From positions 62,001 through 126,000 of the forward strand of contig CAVYPM010000025.1 of the NCBI GenBank assembly GCA_963770375.1: a DNA stretch of 64,000 bases, written 5' to 3'. Shown one piece after another: positions 8,642 through 17,381 of this stretch. Numbering within the stretch: the first letter of the stretch is position 1; each line of letters opens with the position of its first letter. A model generated the notes under the pieces. The model searched no databases, was not told the DNA's origin, and worked only from the letters and a program-made list of their open reading frames with translations. The translations under genes were made by a program, and so were the position numbers. The stretch comes from DASVBE01 sp963770375 (lineage in GTDB: Bacteria; Actinomycetota; Actinomycetes; Streptosporangiales; Streptosporangiaceae).

Positions 8642-9454
8642 TCAGCTCTCCGGGTCGGCGGGCGGCGGGGTGCGCCGCCACAGCCAGTCGTACCAGGCCG
8701 ACAGGCCCTCGCCGGTGGCCGCGGACACCTGCAGCATCAGCGAGGCCGGGCTGACCCGGCGCAGGTCCGCGGAGTGCGCCCGGACGTCGAAGTCGACGTA
8801 GGGCAGCAGGTCGGTCTTGTTCAGCAGGACCAGGTCGGCCTGCCGGAACATGTTCGGGTACTTGGCCGGCTTGTCCGCGCCCTCGGTGACCGACGAGATC
8901 ACCACCTTGGCCGCCTCGCCCAGGTCGAACAGGGCCGGGCAGACCAGGTTGCCGACGTTCTCGATGACCAGGATCGAGCCGCCCGGCGGGTCGAGCACGC
9001 GCAGCCCGTCGGCCACCATGGCCGCGTCCAGATGGCAGCCTGCCCCGGTGTTGATCTGCACCACGGCCGCGCCCGCCGCCTTGATCCGGCTGGCGTCCAG
9101 CGTGGTTTCCTGGTCGCCCTCGATGACCGTCAGCCGGCCGCCAAGCTCGCGGGCGGTGCGCTCGAGCAGCGTGGTCTTCCCCGCTCCTGGGGAGCTCATC
9201 AGGTTGATGGCCAGCACCCCGCGCTCGGCCAGCCATTCCCGGTTCAGCGCGGCCAGCCGGTCGTTCTTGGCCAGCACCTTCTGCTCCAGGATTACGGTCC
9301 TGGCGCCGTCGGCGCCGGTGCCGGTGTGCAGGTGGCCGGTCGCCCCGTCCTGGTGCCCGTGCTGGCTGTGATTGTGCCCGTGCTGGTGCTGGTCGTCCTG
9401 GCCGTCCACGACCCGGACTACTGCCCCCCCGGAGCAGCCACAGGTGGCGCACAC
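8642..9454 (-). CDS. hypB: GTPase HypB, nickel insertion into hydrogenase
   Basis: Nickel-binding GTPase that with HypA loads Ni into the hydrogenase large subunit. The N-terminus carries a CATCGC motif (high-affinity Ni site, CxxCGC). A histidine-rich stretch follows at about residues 22-42, a likely nickel store. The G domain has the P-loop SSPGAGKTT, switch-region EGDQET, NTGAGCHLD (the Cys/His metal site) and NKTDLL for guanine. It is 270 residues long. GTG start one base after the hypA stop, so translationally coupled. Last gene of the minus-strand hyp operon. Confidence 0.95.
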   Translation of the reverse strand: MCATCGCSGGAVVRVVDGQDDQHQHGHNHSQHGHQDGATGHLHTGTGADGARTVILEQKVLAKNDRLAALNREWLAERGVLAINLMSSPGAGKTTLLERTARELGGRLTVIEGDQETTLDASRIKAAGAAVVQINTGAGCHLDAAMVADGLRVLDPPGGSILVIENVGNLVCPALFDLGEAAKVVISSVTEGADKPAKYPNMFRQADLVLLNKTDLLPYVDFDVRAHSADLRRVSPASLMLQVSAATGEGLSAWYDWLWRRTPPPADPES

Positions 9455-9455
9455 G

Positions 9456-9785
9456 TCAGGCCACCATCACCGACGTGATCTTGAGCTCCTGCCCGGCCAG
9501 CACGGTGACGTCGGCGCTGCCGCAGGGGCAGGCCATGATCGGCATGTCCGGGTGGAAGATCCGGCCGCACACCCGGCAGCGGCATTCGCCGGCCGGCTCG
9601 GTGATCTCCAGCCGGGCGCCCTGCAGGGAGGTTCCCTCGGTGGCCAGCTCGAAGCAGAACCGCACCGAGTCGGCCACCACTCCGGACAGCGCGCCGATCT
9701 CCAGCCGGACGCAGGTGACCTGGGCGCCCGGCAAGCGCTCAGCCACGGCGTCCACGACGCCTTCCACAATTGCCAGTTCGTGCAC
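9456..9785 (-). CDS. hypA: Zn/Ni metallochaperone HypA
   Basis: Delivers nickel with HypB to the large subunit HhyL. It is 109 residues long. It begins Met-His-Glu, the N-terminal Ni ligand set of the family. The rubredoxin-like zinc loop is present as CRCRVCG and CPCGSAD (residues about 68-91). It lies 17 nt downstream of hypE and one base upstream of hypB, in the same operon. Confidence 0.94.
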   Translation of the reverse strand: MHELAIVEGVVDAVAERLPGAQVTCVRLEIGALSGVVADSVRFCFELATEGTSLQGARLEITEPAGECRCRVCGRIFHPDMPIMACPCGSADVTVLAGQELKITSVMVA

Positions 9786-9802
9786 GGCGGTCTCTCTTCT
9801 GG

Positions 9803-11019
9803 TCAGCAGATTCTCGGCAGGGGATCGCCGACCAGCAGGTCGACGATCCTGGTCCCGCCGAAAGCGGTTTTGAGCAGGACGGTGCCGGGCGGGTCAGCGA
9901 TGATCTGGCCGATGCTGGCGGCGCCGGCGCCCAGCGGGTGGGCCCGCATCGCCGCCAGTGCCTCGTCTGCCTGGGCGCCGTCCACCACGGCCACCAGGCG
10001 GCCCTCGCAGGCCACGTAGAGCGGGTCGATGCCGAGGAGTTCCGCGGCGCCGCGCACCGCGGTTCGCACCGGGATGTCGTCCTCGCGGACGAGCACTCCC
10101 ACGCCCGCCTCGGCGGCAATCTCGTTCAGGATCGTGGCCACCCCGCCGCGGGTGGCGTCGCGCATCGCGCGCAGCCCGGGCACCGCCAGCAGCGCGGCGG
10201 CCAGGCCGTTCAGCGGCGCGGTATCGGAGACGATGTCCGCCTCGATGTCCAGCTCGCCGCGGGCCAGCATGATCGTGGTGCCGTGGTCGCCGATCGGGCC
10301 GGACACCAGCACCGTGTCCCCGGGCTGGGCCGCGGCCACGCCGAGCAGCCGGCCCGGCTCGCGCAGGCCGACCCCGGCGGTGGTGATGAAGCAGCCGTCG
10401 GCCTTGCCCTTCTCCACCACCTTGGTGTCGCCGGTGACCACCTGGACCCCGGCCCGCTCCGCGGCCTCGCGCATCGAGGTGACGATCGTGCGCAGTTCGT
10501 CCAGGCCGAAGCCTTCCTCCAGGATGAAGCCGGCCGACAGGTACAGCGGGGTGGCGCCGGACACGGCCAGGTCGTTGACCGTGCCGTTGACCGCCAGGTC
10601 GCCGATGTTGCCGCCGGGGAAGAACAGCGGGGAGACCACGAACGAGTCGGTGGTCAGCGCCAGGCTGGCGCCGCCGGCCTCCAGCCGGGCCGCGTCCTCC
10701 ATGGGCTCGAGCAGCGGGTTGCGGAACGCATCCAGGAACACCGCCTCGACCAGGGTCCGGCTGGCCTTCCCGCCGGCCCCGTGCGACATCGTGATCCGCG
10801 GCTCCTTGACCCGGGGGCGGCTGCGCCGGGCCCGGTCGATGCGCGCGAGCACCTGCTCCTCGCGGACCGTGCCGGGGGCCGGCTGCGGCGCGCCGGGGTT
10901 GCGCTCGTCGCGCGGGTGCGGCTGCAGGGGGCCGGCGCGGCGTCCCGCTCACGGCGCTCCTGCTCGGCCTGCTCCTCGTGCTCGCGCAGCGCGGCGTCGA
11001 CCCAGCCGGGCGTGGTCAC
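9803..11019 (-). CDS. hypE: HypE, cyanide-ligand synthesis for [NiFe]-hydrogenase (one frameshift)
   Basis: Dehydrates the thiocarbamoylated C-terminal Cys to a thiocyanate for the Fe(CN)2CO centre. The strict C-terminal PRIC is present. PurM/AIR-synthase fold motifs are MSHGAGGKAS, GDTKVVEKG and DATRGGVATILNE. The long frame starts at 10852, but the likely start is GTG 11019, overlapping the hypD stop by four bases (GTGA). That gives an N-terminal extension rich in Glu/Arg (HEEQAEQERRERD). One missing base in the run of five G at 10927-10931 joins it to the PLQPHPRDERNPGAP segment, which continues in frame into the main fold. Full length is about 405 residues, longer than the classic 330-350. 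Confidence 0.9.
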
Positions 11020-12143
11020 GACCGGGTCACCTCCTTCACCCGCTGGCGGCTGAGGCGGCCGAAGTTGTAGTAGGCCGCGCAGGCGCCCTCGGGGGAGACC
11101 ATGCAGGTGCCGATCGGGGTCTCCGGGGTGCAGGCGGTGCCGAACACCTTGCACTCCCAGGGCTTGAGCACGCCCTTGAGCACCTCGCCGCACTGGCAGG
11201 CCTTCGGGTCGGCGACCCGCACACCGGGCACCTTGAACAGCAGCTCGGCGTCGTACTGGGCGTACTCGGGCCGCATCCGCAGCGCGGAGTGCGAGATGAA
11301 GCCCAGGCCGCGCCACTCGAAGTAGGGCCGCAGCTCCATGGTCTGGCCGATGGCCCGCAGCGCGACCAGGTTGCCGTCCCACGGCACCACCCGGGTGTAC
11401 TGGTTCTCCACCGTGGCCTGGCCGCGGGACAGCTGGAGCATCAGCATGTAGATCGACTGCAGGATGTCCAGCGGCTCGAAGCCGGCCACCACCACCGGCT
11501 TTCCGTAATCGGCGGCGATGAACTCATACGGCCGGCAGCCGATCACCGTGGACACGTGGCCGGGCCCGATGAACCCGTCAAGCCGCAGGTCGGGGGAGTC
11601 CAGGATGGCCTTGATGGCGGGCACGATCGTGACGTGATTGCAGAACACCGAGAAGTTGGTGAGCCCCTCGGCGGCCGCGCGCAGCACGGTCATCGCGGTG
11701 GACGGGGCGGTGGTCTCGAAGCCGATGGCCATGAACACCACCCGCTTGCCCGGGTTGGCCCGGGCGATCTTCAGCGAGTCCAGCGGCGAGTAGACCATCC
11801 GGATGTCGGTGCCGCTGGCCTTGGCGTCGAAGAACGAGCCGTTGCTGCCCGGCACCCGCATCATGTCGCCAAACGACGTCATGATCACGTCGGGCGCCGC
11901 CGCCAGGTGCATCGCGTCGTCGACCCGGCCCATCGGGATCACGCACACCGGGCAGCCGGGGCCGTGCACCAGCTCGATGGACTCCGGCAGGTAGTCCTCG
12001 AGCCCGTGCTTGTAGATGGTGTGCGTGTGGCCGCCGCAGACCTCCATGAACTTGTAGTGCCGTCCCGGCTCGCACAGCGAGGCGATCTTCGCGGCCAGGG
12101 CGTGGGCCTGGTCCGCGTTGCGGAACTCATCGACGAACTTCAT
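11016..12143 (-). CDS. hypD: HypD, Fe(CN)2CO assembly scaffold
   Basis: Fe-S protein that with HypC and HypE builds the Fe(CN)2CO moiety. It is 375 residues long, starting at an ATG with AGGAGG nine bases upstream. Family hallmarks: MEVCGGHTHTIYKHG (catalytic Cys, residues about 35-49), HGPGCPVCV (redox Cys pair), GFETTAPSTA and GPGHVSTVIG. Near the C-terminus, Cys residues in ACQCGEVLKG, WECKVFG and IGTCMVSPEGAC bind the [4Fe-4S] cluster. It sits between hypC (10-nt gap) and hypE (4-nt overlap). Confidence 0.96.
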   Translation of the reverse strand: MKFVDEFRNADQAHALAAKIASLCEPGRHYKFMEVCGGHTHTIYKHGLEDYLPESIELVHGPGCPVCVIPMGRVDDAMHLAAAPDVIMTSFGDMMRVPGSNGSFFDAKASGTDIRMVYSPLDSLKIARANPGKRVVFMAIGFETTAPSTAMTVLRAAAEGLTNFSVFCNHVTIVPAIKAILDSPDLRLDGFIGPGHVSTVIGCRPYEFIAADYGKPVVVAGFEPLDILQSIYMLMLQLSRGQATVENQYTRVVPWDGNLVALRAIGQTMELRPYFEWRGLGFISHSALRMRPEYAQYDAELLFKVPGVRVADPKACQCGEVLKGVLKPWECKVFGTACTPETPIGTCMVSPEGACAAYYNFGRLSRQRVKEVTRS

Positions 12144-12153
12144 CGCGGCCCTC

Positions 12154-12426
12154 CTACTCGATCATCGATTCCTGGAGCGCGGCGAGCTCGTCCTCGTAGG
12201 CCTGCCCGATGCCCTGGAGGAACTCGAGCGCGGCGGCCGCCTCGTCCTCGTCGATCTTCGACAGCGCGAAGCCGACGTGGATCAGCACCCATTCGCCGGG
12301 CTTGGGCGGGTCATCGGCCAGCAGGCCGATGTTGATCATCCGCCGGACCCCGCTGACGTCCACCTTGGCCAGGTCGGGCTGGTCCGCGACCAGCTCGACG
12401 ATCTCGCCGGGTATGCCCAGGCACAT
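12154..12426 (-). CDS. hypC: HypC/HupF chaperone
   Basis: Small chaperone, 90 residues, that carries the Fe(CN)2CO unit from HypD to the large subunit. It begins MCLGIPGEI, giving the essential Cys2 after Met removal. The beta-barrel core VDVSGVRRMINIGLL...GEWVLIHVGFALSKIDEDEA is canonical. It starts 27 nt after the protease gene and is followed directly by hypD. A second, divergent HypC-like gene lies upstream in the same operon (13667-13936). Confidence 0.95.
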   Translation of the reverse strand: MCLGIPGEIVELVADQPDLAKVDVSGVRRMINIGLLADDPPKPGEWVLIHVGFALSKIDEDEAAAALEFLQGIGQAYEDELAALQESMIE

Positions 12427-12453
12427 GGTTCTCCCTCCCTCTCTCCCCCTGGC

Positions 12454-12969
12454 TCACCCGGCGCCGTGGCTGACCGGTGGGCTGGACGGCTCGCGACACT
12501 CGGCGTCGATCAGGTCAAGGACGGCGCGGACGGCCGGCCCGACCGCCGCGGCGACCGGCGGGCTCAGCCCCATGCCGTAGTCGGTGCTGGCCGGCTCGCA
12601 GCCGACAAGCAGAATCCGGCCGGCCTGGCCGCCGAGCACGCCGAGCATGCTCAGCACCAGGTCCGGCTGCATCCCGTGGGCGTCGAGCAGCATCGCCGCC
12701 GCGCCGCCGGGCGCCTCGTCCGGCCGGTCGAGTTCGATCACGCTGACCGTGCCCGGCGGCTCGCCGCGCGCGGTGGCGTCCAGCAGGATGACGGTCTCGT
12801 AGCCGCTGGCCAGGTCGTAGGCCAGGTGCATGCCGCTGATCCCGTAGTCGGCCAGGCGCACCCAGTCCGGCAGGTCTTCCGCGGCCAGCGCCCGGGCGAC
12901 CTCGGTGCCGAAGCCGTCGTCGCCCAGGAAGATGTTGCCGATCCCGGCGACCAGCACCCGGGCGGTCAC
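12454..12969 (-). CDS. Hydrogenase maturation protease (M52 family)
   Basis: Nickel-dependent endopeptidase that trims the C-terminal peptide of the large subunit after metal loading. It is 171 residues long. The N-terminal signature VAGIGNIFLGDDGFGTEVAR contains the Ni-binding Glu/Asp of HybD/HupD proteases. The second acidic ligand region is YGISGMHLAYDL. GTG start overlapping the preceding SIS gene stop by four bases. Its substrate is likely HhyL, which has an extension after the L2 motif. The C-terminal Ser/Pro tail is not conserved. Confidence 0.9.
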   Translation of the reverse strand: MTARVLVAGIGNIFLGDDGFGTEVARALAAEDLPDWVRLADYGISGMHLAYDLASGYETVILLDATARGEPPGTVSVIELDRPDEAPGGAAAMLLDAHGMQPDLVLSMLGVLGGQAGRILLVGCEPASTDYGMGLSPPVAAAVGPAVRAVLDLIDAECREPSSPPVSHGAG

Positions 12970-13670
12970 CGGGTCACCGCCAGCCCGCCGAGCGCCGCCA
13001 GGGTGAGCTCCCAGAGCAGGTTGTAGACCGTGGTCTGGGCTTCCTGGATGCGGTGCACCGACGTGGACGGCGCCACGAACAGGTAGTCGATGCCGTCGAT
13101 CTCGGCCATCTTGCCGCCGCTGTACCCGGCGAGCCCGATGGTGAGCAGCCCGCGCTGGCTGGCGGTCTCGAAGGCGCGCACCAGGTTCTCGGAGTTACCG
13201 CTGGTGGACAGGCCGATCGCGATGTCCTCCGGCCGCCCGAACGCGGCGATCTGCCGGGAGAAGATGACTTCCGGGCCCACGTCGTTGGCCAGCGCGCTGA
13301 TGATCGCGGTGTCGCTGGCCAGTCCGTATGCGGGCAGCGCGCGGCGGCCCGGGCCCGGGTACAGGAACAGCGAGGCGACCTGCCCGGCGTCGGTCGCGCT
13401 GCCGCCGTTGCCGAACGCGAGCAGCCGCCCGCCGCGGGCGAACCGGTCCGCCGCGTCCGCCGCGCACTGCACCAGCCGCGCGCCGTCCTGCGCGGCGATG
13501 GCCCGGCGCAGCTCGGTGATCTCGGCGGTCTTGGCCACGGTGGACCGGCGCACGTCGGCGAGCACCGCCTCCAGGTCGCTGGCCCCGGAGTACAGGAACG
13601 GGTAGAGCGACTCGACCGTGCCCGGCTCAGGCCGGCCGCCGCTGCCGGTGCTGCTGCCGTGGCCGGTCAT
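12966..13670 (-). CDS. SIS-domain sugar-phosphate isomerase-like protein (first of two)
   Basis: GmhA/DiaA-type SIS fold, which binds phosphosugars; 234 residues. The core has RGGRLLAFGNGGSATDAGQVAS (phosphate-binding Ser/Thr loop, residues about 80-100), GLSTSGNSENL (second loop) and a C-terminal helix with QEAQTTVYNLLWEL. It overlaps both neighbours by four bases (ATGA and GTGA), so it belongs to the hyp operon. Such SIS genes are known beside actinobacterial-type hydrogenases, but I know of no demonstrated role. The substrate is unknown; a sedoheptulose-7-phosphate isomerase is the closest family. Confidence 0.82.
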   Translation of the reverse strand: MTGHGSSTGSGGRPEPGTVESLYPFLYSGASDLEAVLADVRRSTVAKTAEITELRRAIAAQDGARLVQCAADAADRFARGGRLLAFGNGGSATDAGQVASLFLYPGPGRRALPAYGLASDTAIISALANDVGPEVIFSRQIAAFGRPEDIAIGLSTSGNSENLVRAFETASQRGLLTIGLAGYSGGKMAEIDGIDYLFVAPSTSVHRIQEAQTTVYNLLWELTLAALGGLAVTR

Positions 13671-13936
13671 CCGGGTCCACCCCCGACCACGGCGATGGCC
13701 TCCTTGGCGTGCACCAGGATCGTGTCGCCCACGGCGGCCTGCACCAGGGCCACGCTGACCTCCTCCTGGCCGGCGCCGGTGTCGACCAGGGCCAGGTCGT
13801 CGGGCAGCAGCGTCACCACGCGCACCGCCACGGCCGTGTCCGAGCAGGTGATGCAGACCTCGTCATGGCACACCGGAGCCGTGCCCGCGGGGCCGGGCAC
13901 GGCGTCCGGTGCGCCTTCGGGACGGGGAGAGGTCAC
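13667..13936 (-). CDS. Second HypC/HupF-like chaperone, divergent
   Basis: 89 residues from GTG 13936, which overlaps the upstream SIS stop by four bases. A longer open frame upstream is not needed. The HypC barrel is recognisable (VRVVTLLPDDLALVDTG, VSVALVQAAVGDTILVHAKEAI), but the usual Met-Cys N-terminus is replaced by a Pro-rich lead and an internal CHDEVCITCSD with three Cys. It may be a specialised chaperone for the group 1h large subunit or part of a HypC heteropair with the canonical HypC. It sits between the two SIS genes. Confidence 0.75.
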   Translation of the reverse strand: MTSPRPEGAPDAVPGPAGTAPVCHDEVCITCSDTAVAVRVVTLLPDDLALVDTGAGQEEVSVALVQAAVGDTILVHAKEAIAVVGGGPG

Positions 13937-14560
13937 CGGATCACCCCGGGACCGAGCACGCCGGGCTGCTCCAGGAACACGTGCACCAGCTCCCACAGGA
14001 TGTGGTAGGTCGTGACCTGGGTTTCCTTCACGATCCTGGGGTCGTCGGAGCGGGCCATCAGCACGTGGTCCACGGCCGGGCTGGCCGCGATCGGGCCGCC
14101 GTCCCGGCCGGCCAGCGCGATGGTCAGCAGCCCGGCCGCCCGGGCGGCCTCCAGGCCGGCCAGCACGCTGGGGTCGTTCCCGTCGGCGGACAGGCCGAGC
14201 GCGATGTCGGACGGCCCGGCCAGCACCCGGATCTGGTGGGCGAACACCGCGGCCATGCCCTCGCGCGCGGCCACCCCGGTGACCGTGGCCATATCGCAGG
14301 TCAGCGAGAAGGCGGGCAGTGCCCGCTTGCCCACGATGACCGGGTGCACGAACTCCACCGCGACGTGCTGGGCGTCGGTGCTCGACCCGCCGGTGCCGAA
14401 CACCAGCAGCTTGCCGCCCTGATGGAAGCGGGCAGCCATGTCGTGACAGGCCTGGGCCACCACGCCGGCCTGGGCGGCCAGGTCAGACAGGGCGGCGTCG
14501 CGGCGGCTGACCAGGCCGGGTGACCGCGTCGGCCGCGGTGGCTGCTTCCTGACGGCTCAT
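13933..14560 (-). CDS. SIS-domain sugar-phosphate isomerase-like protein (second; probable frameshift near start)
   Basis: The second GmhA-like SIS protein in the hyp operon. The core has QGGKLLVFGTGGSSTDAQHVAVEF, a second loop GLSADGNDPSVL and the C-terminal KETQVTTYHILWELVH that parallels its neighbour. The uninterrupted frame begins only at 14463. The natural start is ATG 14560, which overlaps the yceI stop by four bases (MSRQEAATAADAVTRP...), with one extra base near 14505-14525 separating it from LVSRRDAALSDLAAQAG and the SIS core. The joined protein is about 208 residues. GGSSTDA keeps the phosphate-binding serines; the second loop has DGNDPS in place of TSGNSE, so activity may differ from the first copy. 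Confidence 0.78.
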
Positions 14561-15123
14561 CCGGGGTCCCCCTCCCGGCCGGTCAGGTCCACCGTAGCCG
14601 CCACGCCCACCGCGTCGCGAACCTTCAGCGCGCCGAGGAACGCGGTGTACGGCTTGATCCCGTAGGCGGTCTGCACCACGGTGCCCTCGGCGCGGTACCG
14701 GTCCGGGCCGGTCTGGCTGACCGACAGCCGCAGCGGCCGGGAGGCCCCGGCCAGCGTGAGCGTCCCGTCGACCTCCCACCCGCCGGCCGCGGCCGGCCGG
14801 AAGCCCGTGGCGGTGAAGGTGGCTTCCGGGTAACGGTCGGTGCGCAGCAGCTTCCGGGCCGTCCCGCCGATCTCCCGGCGGTCCCGGTCGCTCAGCGGCT
14901 TGATCCCGCCGGTGCCCTCCCGGACGACCAGCGCGTTCAGGTCGATCCTGACGTCGAGCGCGGACGGGGCCAGGTCCTCACCCACGGTGAGTACGCCCGA
15001 CCACCGTGATGCCTCGATGGTCAGATCGTGGCCTGCCGTCGCCGCCATTCCGTCCCGGGATGTCCGGAGAAATATCCGGTCACTATCCGTGCCGAATTGG
15101 TGGCGCCCCGCATGAACCGCCAT
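14557..15123 (-). CDS. YceI-family lipocalin-like protein, first gene of the hyp operon
   Basis: YceI proteins form a beta-barrel that binds isoprenoid-like lipids such as polyprenyl or quinone tails. The 188-residue protein starts at ATG 15123, six bases after a TACGGT -10 box. The N-terminal extension upstream has no support. Core motifs: GRHQFGTDSDRIFLRTSRDGMAA, the YPEATFTATGF segment and DGTLTLAGASRPLRLSV. There is no signal peptide, so it is cytoplasmic, unlike E. coli YceI. It overlaps the downstream SIS gene by ATGA and so heads the hydrogenase maturation operon. A quinone-related role is an attractive inference only. Confidence 0.85.
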   Translation of the reverse strand: MAVHAGRHQFGTDSDRIFLRTSRDGMAATAGHDLTIEASRWSGVLTVGEDLAPSALDVRIDLNALVVREGTGGIKPLSDRDRREIGGTARKLLRTDRYPEATFTATGFRPAAAGGWEVDGTLTLAGASRPLRLSVSQTGPDRYRAEGTVVQTAYGIKPYTAFLGALKVRDAVGVAATVDLTGREGDPG

Positions 15124-15129
15124 GGGAGC

Positions 15130-15158
15130 ACCGTAGGACACTTGTGGGGGGCCGTCCA
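15130..15158 (-). promoter_or_regulatory. Promoter of the yceI-hyp operon (leaderless)
   Basis: Reading the minus strand, TGGACG (15158-15153) is followed after 17 bases by TACGGT (15135-15130), then six bases and ATG 15123. Spacing and -10 consensus fit a housekeeping sigma promoter driving a leaderless mRNA for the ten-gene operon ending at hypB. Confidence 0.6.
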
Positions 15159-15231
15159 GTGATCCGGCCAGACACGTTTGGCTTATCCGGAAATGGGCGC
15201 ACATAACGCCTCCCGGGGCTCAGGGCGTGAG

Positions 15232-15612
15232 CTAACGGAGCGGGGTCTCCCCGAAGACTTCCTGGATACGCCGCAGGTCACGCATGCGCGGCTCGGTGGC
15301 GCCGCCCACCCACCGGCTGACCGTTTTCACCGACACGCCGAGCTGGCGGGCGGCCGCCTCCTGGGTCAGGCCCTCCCGGCGCAGCGTGCGCGACATCCAC
15401 TCGGCGAACGTGGCCGGATCAGCGGGCGGGAAGCCGTCCGCCTCGGCAGGCGGCCCAGCCGGACCCTCGGGACGGCCGGGGTCACCGGCCCCGGGCTCGC
15501 CGCGGCCGCTCCGCGCCGGCCGCGGTCGCCGCGGCCCGGGCCGCCTGCGAGCCAGGCACCGGCCGGGCCGGCGCGGCGGGCGCCGGCGGCGCCGCGGAAA
15601 TCGCCGGGTCAA
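15232..15612 (-). CDS. Helix-turn-helix C-terminal half of a probable split regulator
   Basis: The convincing part is the last 60 residues: FAEWMSRTLRREGLTQEAAARQLGVSVKTVSRW..., a Cro/XRE-type helix-turn-helix. The first 40 residues are Arg/Pro noise from an overlapping frame, and no good start or ribosome site precedes the HTH. It most likely forms one protein with the gene at 15482-15922 after a one-base frame correction near 15480-15520, where the other frame ends in PRRARGR and this one continues GRGEPGAGD. Located between the two divergent hydrogenase operons, it is a candidate local regulator. Confidence 0.6.
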   Translation of the reverse strand: MTRRFPRRRRRPPRRPGRCLARRRPGPRRPRPARSGRGEPGAGDPGRPEGPAGPPAEADGFPPADPATFAEWMSRTLRREGLTQEAAARQLGVSVKTVSRWVGGATEPRMRDLRRIQEVFGETPLR

Positions 15613-15922
15613 TGGACCTGACCAGCTGCGCAGGAATCTGCATGGCTGAGTGCAGCACGTCGACCTCGACGTGCTCGGGGAAGATCCGGAAGGCGACCTG
15701 GATGTAGCCGGTCGGCCCGGCGGCGTCGAGCAGGGCCCGGAACACGGTCTCGCCGACCTCGCGGGCGCCCTCCTCGGTCAGCGGCGATTCGGCCAGGCAG
15801 CGCCGGACGAAGTCGCGGATATCCGGGATGGACGATGGCCGGGCCGGGAAGATCTGGGAGAGCACGACGACCGGCACGACCTCGATCGGGTCGGTGCCAG
15901 GGCCCCGTGCAGGCTCAGCCAA
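15482..15922 (-). CDS. N-terminal half of a probable split regulator (GHKL-like domain)
   Basis: 146 residues from TTG 15922, with GGGAGAG upstream. The segment IFPARPSSIPDIRDFVRRCLAES...EVGETVFRALLDAAGPTGYIQVAFRIFPEHVEVDVL resembles the first half of RsbW-type anti-sigma ATPase domains. The Asn of the N box and the G boxes are absent, so ATP binding is doubtful. An Ala/Pro linker follows and the frame ends at 15482, probably by frameshift, before the HTH domain described for 15232-15612. Its position facing the hhySL operon suggests regulation of hydrogenase genes, but this is inference. Confidence 0.55.
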   Translation of the reverse strand: MAEPARGPGTDPIEVVPVVVLSQIFPARPSSIPDIRDFVRRCLAESPLTEEGAREVGETVFRALLDAAGPTGYIQVAFRIFPEHVEVDVLHSAMQIPAQLVRSIDPAISAAPPAPAAPARPVPGSQAARAAATAAGAERPRRARGR

Positions 15923-16048
15923 CGCTACGTCTCTCCCTTGGGCATGGGCCGGCGCTTGTCACGCGGGCTCACGTCAGGGTATGTGCAGCAAACTGAAACG
16001 GGAAGTCCTGCGCAAGTGACATCCCGTCCGCCTCAGGCCATAGGGGGC

Positions 16049-16099
16049 GGACACTTGAGTCAGGTCAAGCCCGATATCTGGACACTTTTGTCTGGTGAA
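16049..16099 (+). promoter_or_regulatory. Pair of 20-bp direct repeats upstream of the hhyS promoter
   Basis: 16049-16068 and 16080-16099 share GGACACTTnnGTCnGGTnAA (16 of 20 bases). Their starts are 31 bp apart, about three helical turns, so both would face the same side of DNA. The second copy ends 14 bp before the -35 box, a typical activator position. The first copy also contains CTTGA-6 nt-TCAAG. Confidence 0.6.
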
Positions 16100-16113
16100 C
16101 CCGCTGTGATCCC

Positions 16114-16143
16114 TTGTTTCACGCCGCGCGGCGGGTCTAGCAT
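16114..16143 (+). promoter_or_regulatory. hhyS promoter
   Basis: TTGTTT (16114-16119), an 18-bp spacer, then TAGCAT (16138-16143). Predicted transcription start near 16150 gives a leader of about 95 nt before hhyS ATG 16245, long for this genome, where many genes are leaderless. Confidence 0.55.
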
Positions 16144-16187
16144 GACGAATCTGCACGTGAATTGCGCATCACAAGGTGAGGTGCGTC

Positions 16188-16229
16188 ATGGGCCGCAGCG
16201 TTCCCGGCAGTCAGCCGACTCACAGCTGA
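16188..16229 (+). CDS. 13-codon upstream ORF in the hhyS leader
   Basis: ATG 16188 is preceded by AAGGTGAG (16173-16180) at seven bases, a proper ribosome site. The peptide would be MGRSVPGSQPTHS. Its stop (16227-16229) overlaps the first bases of the hairpin that pairs with the hhyS ribosome-binding site. A terminating ribosome would cover the left arm, so it could act as a leader peptide coupling translation to hhyS. No homology can be judged for so short a peptide. Confidence 0.45.
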   Translation: MGRSVPGSQPTHS

Positions 16230-16244
16230 GGAGGTGGCCTCCTC
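16228..16244 (+). promoter_or_regulatory. Hairpin sequestering the hhyS Shine-Dalgarno sequence
   Basis: GAGGAGG (16228-16234) pairs perfectly with CCTCCTC (16238-16244) around TGG, directly before ATG 16245. The left arm is the only good ribosome-binding site for hhyS, so initiation requires opening this seven-base-pair stem. Confidence 0.65.
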
Positions 16245-17323
<1,079 letters not shown>

Positions 17324-17381
17324 CATCGGCCGGCGCCGGCCGCCCGCGCGCGGCCGGCGCCCGAAGGCGGGAGGAAGTGCG

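Noticed and set aside
16049..16070. SoxR or MerR-type binding box
   Set aside because: The CTTGA-6-TCAAG inverted repeat is too short and wrongly spaced; the direct repeat pattern is the stronger signal.
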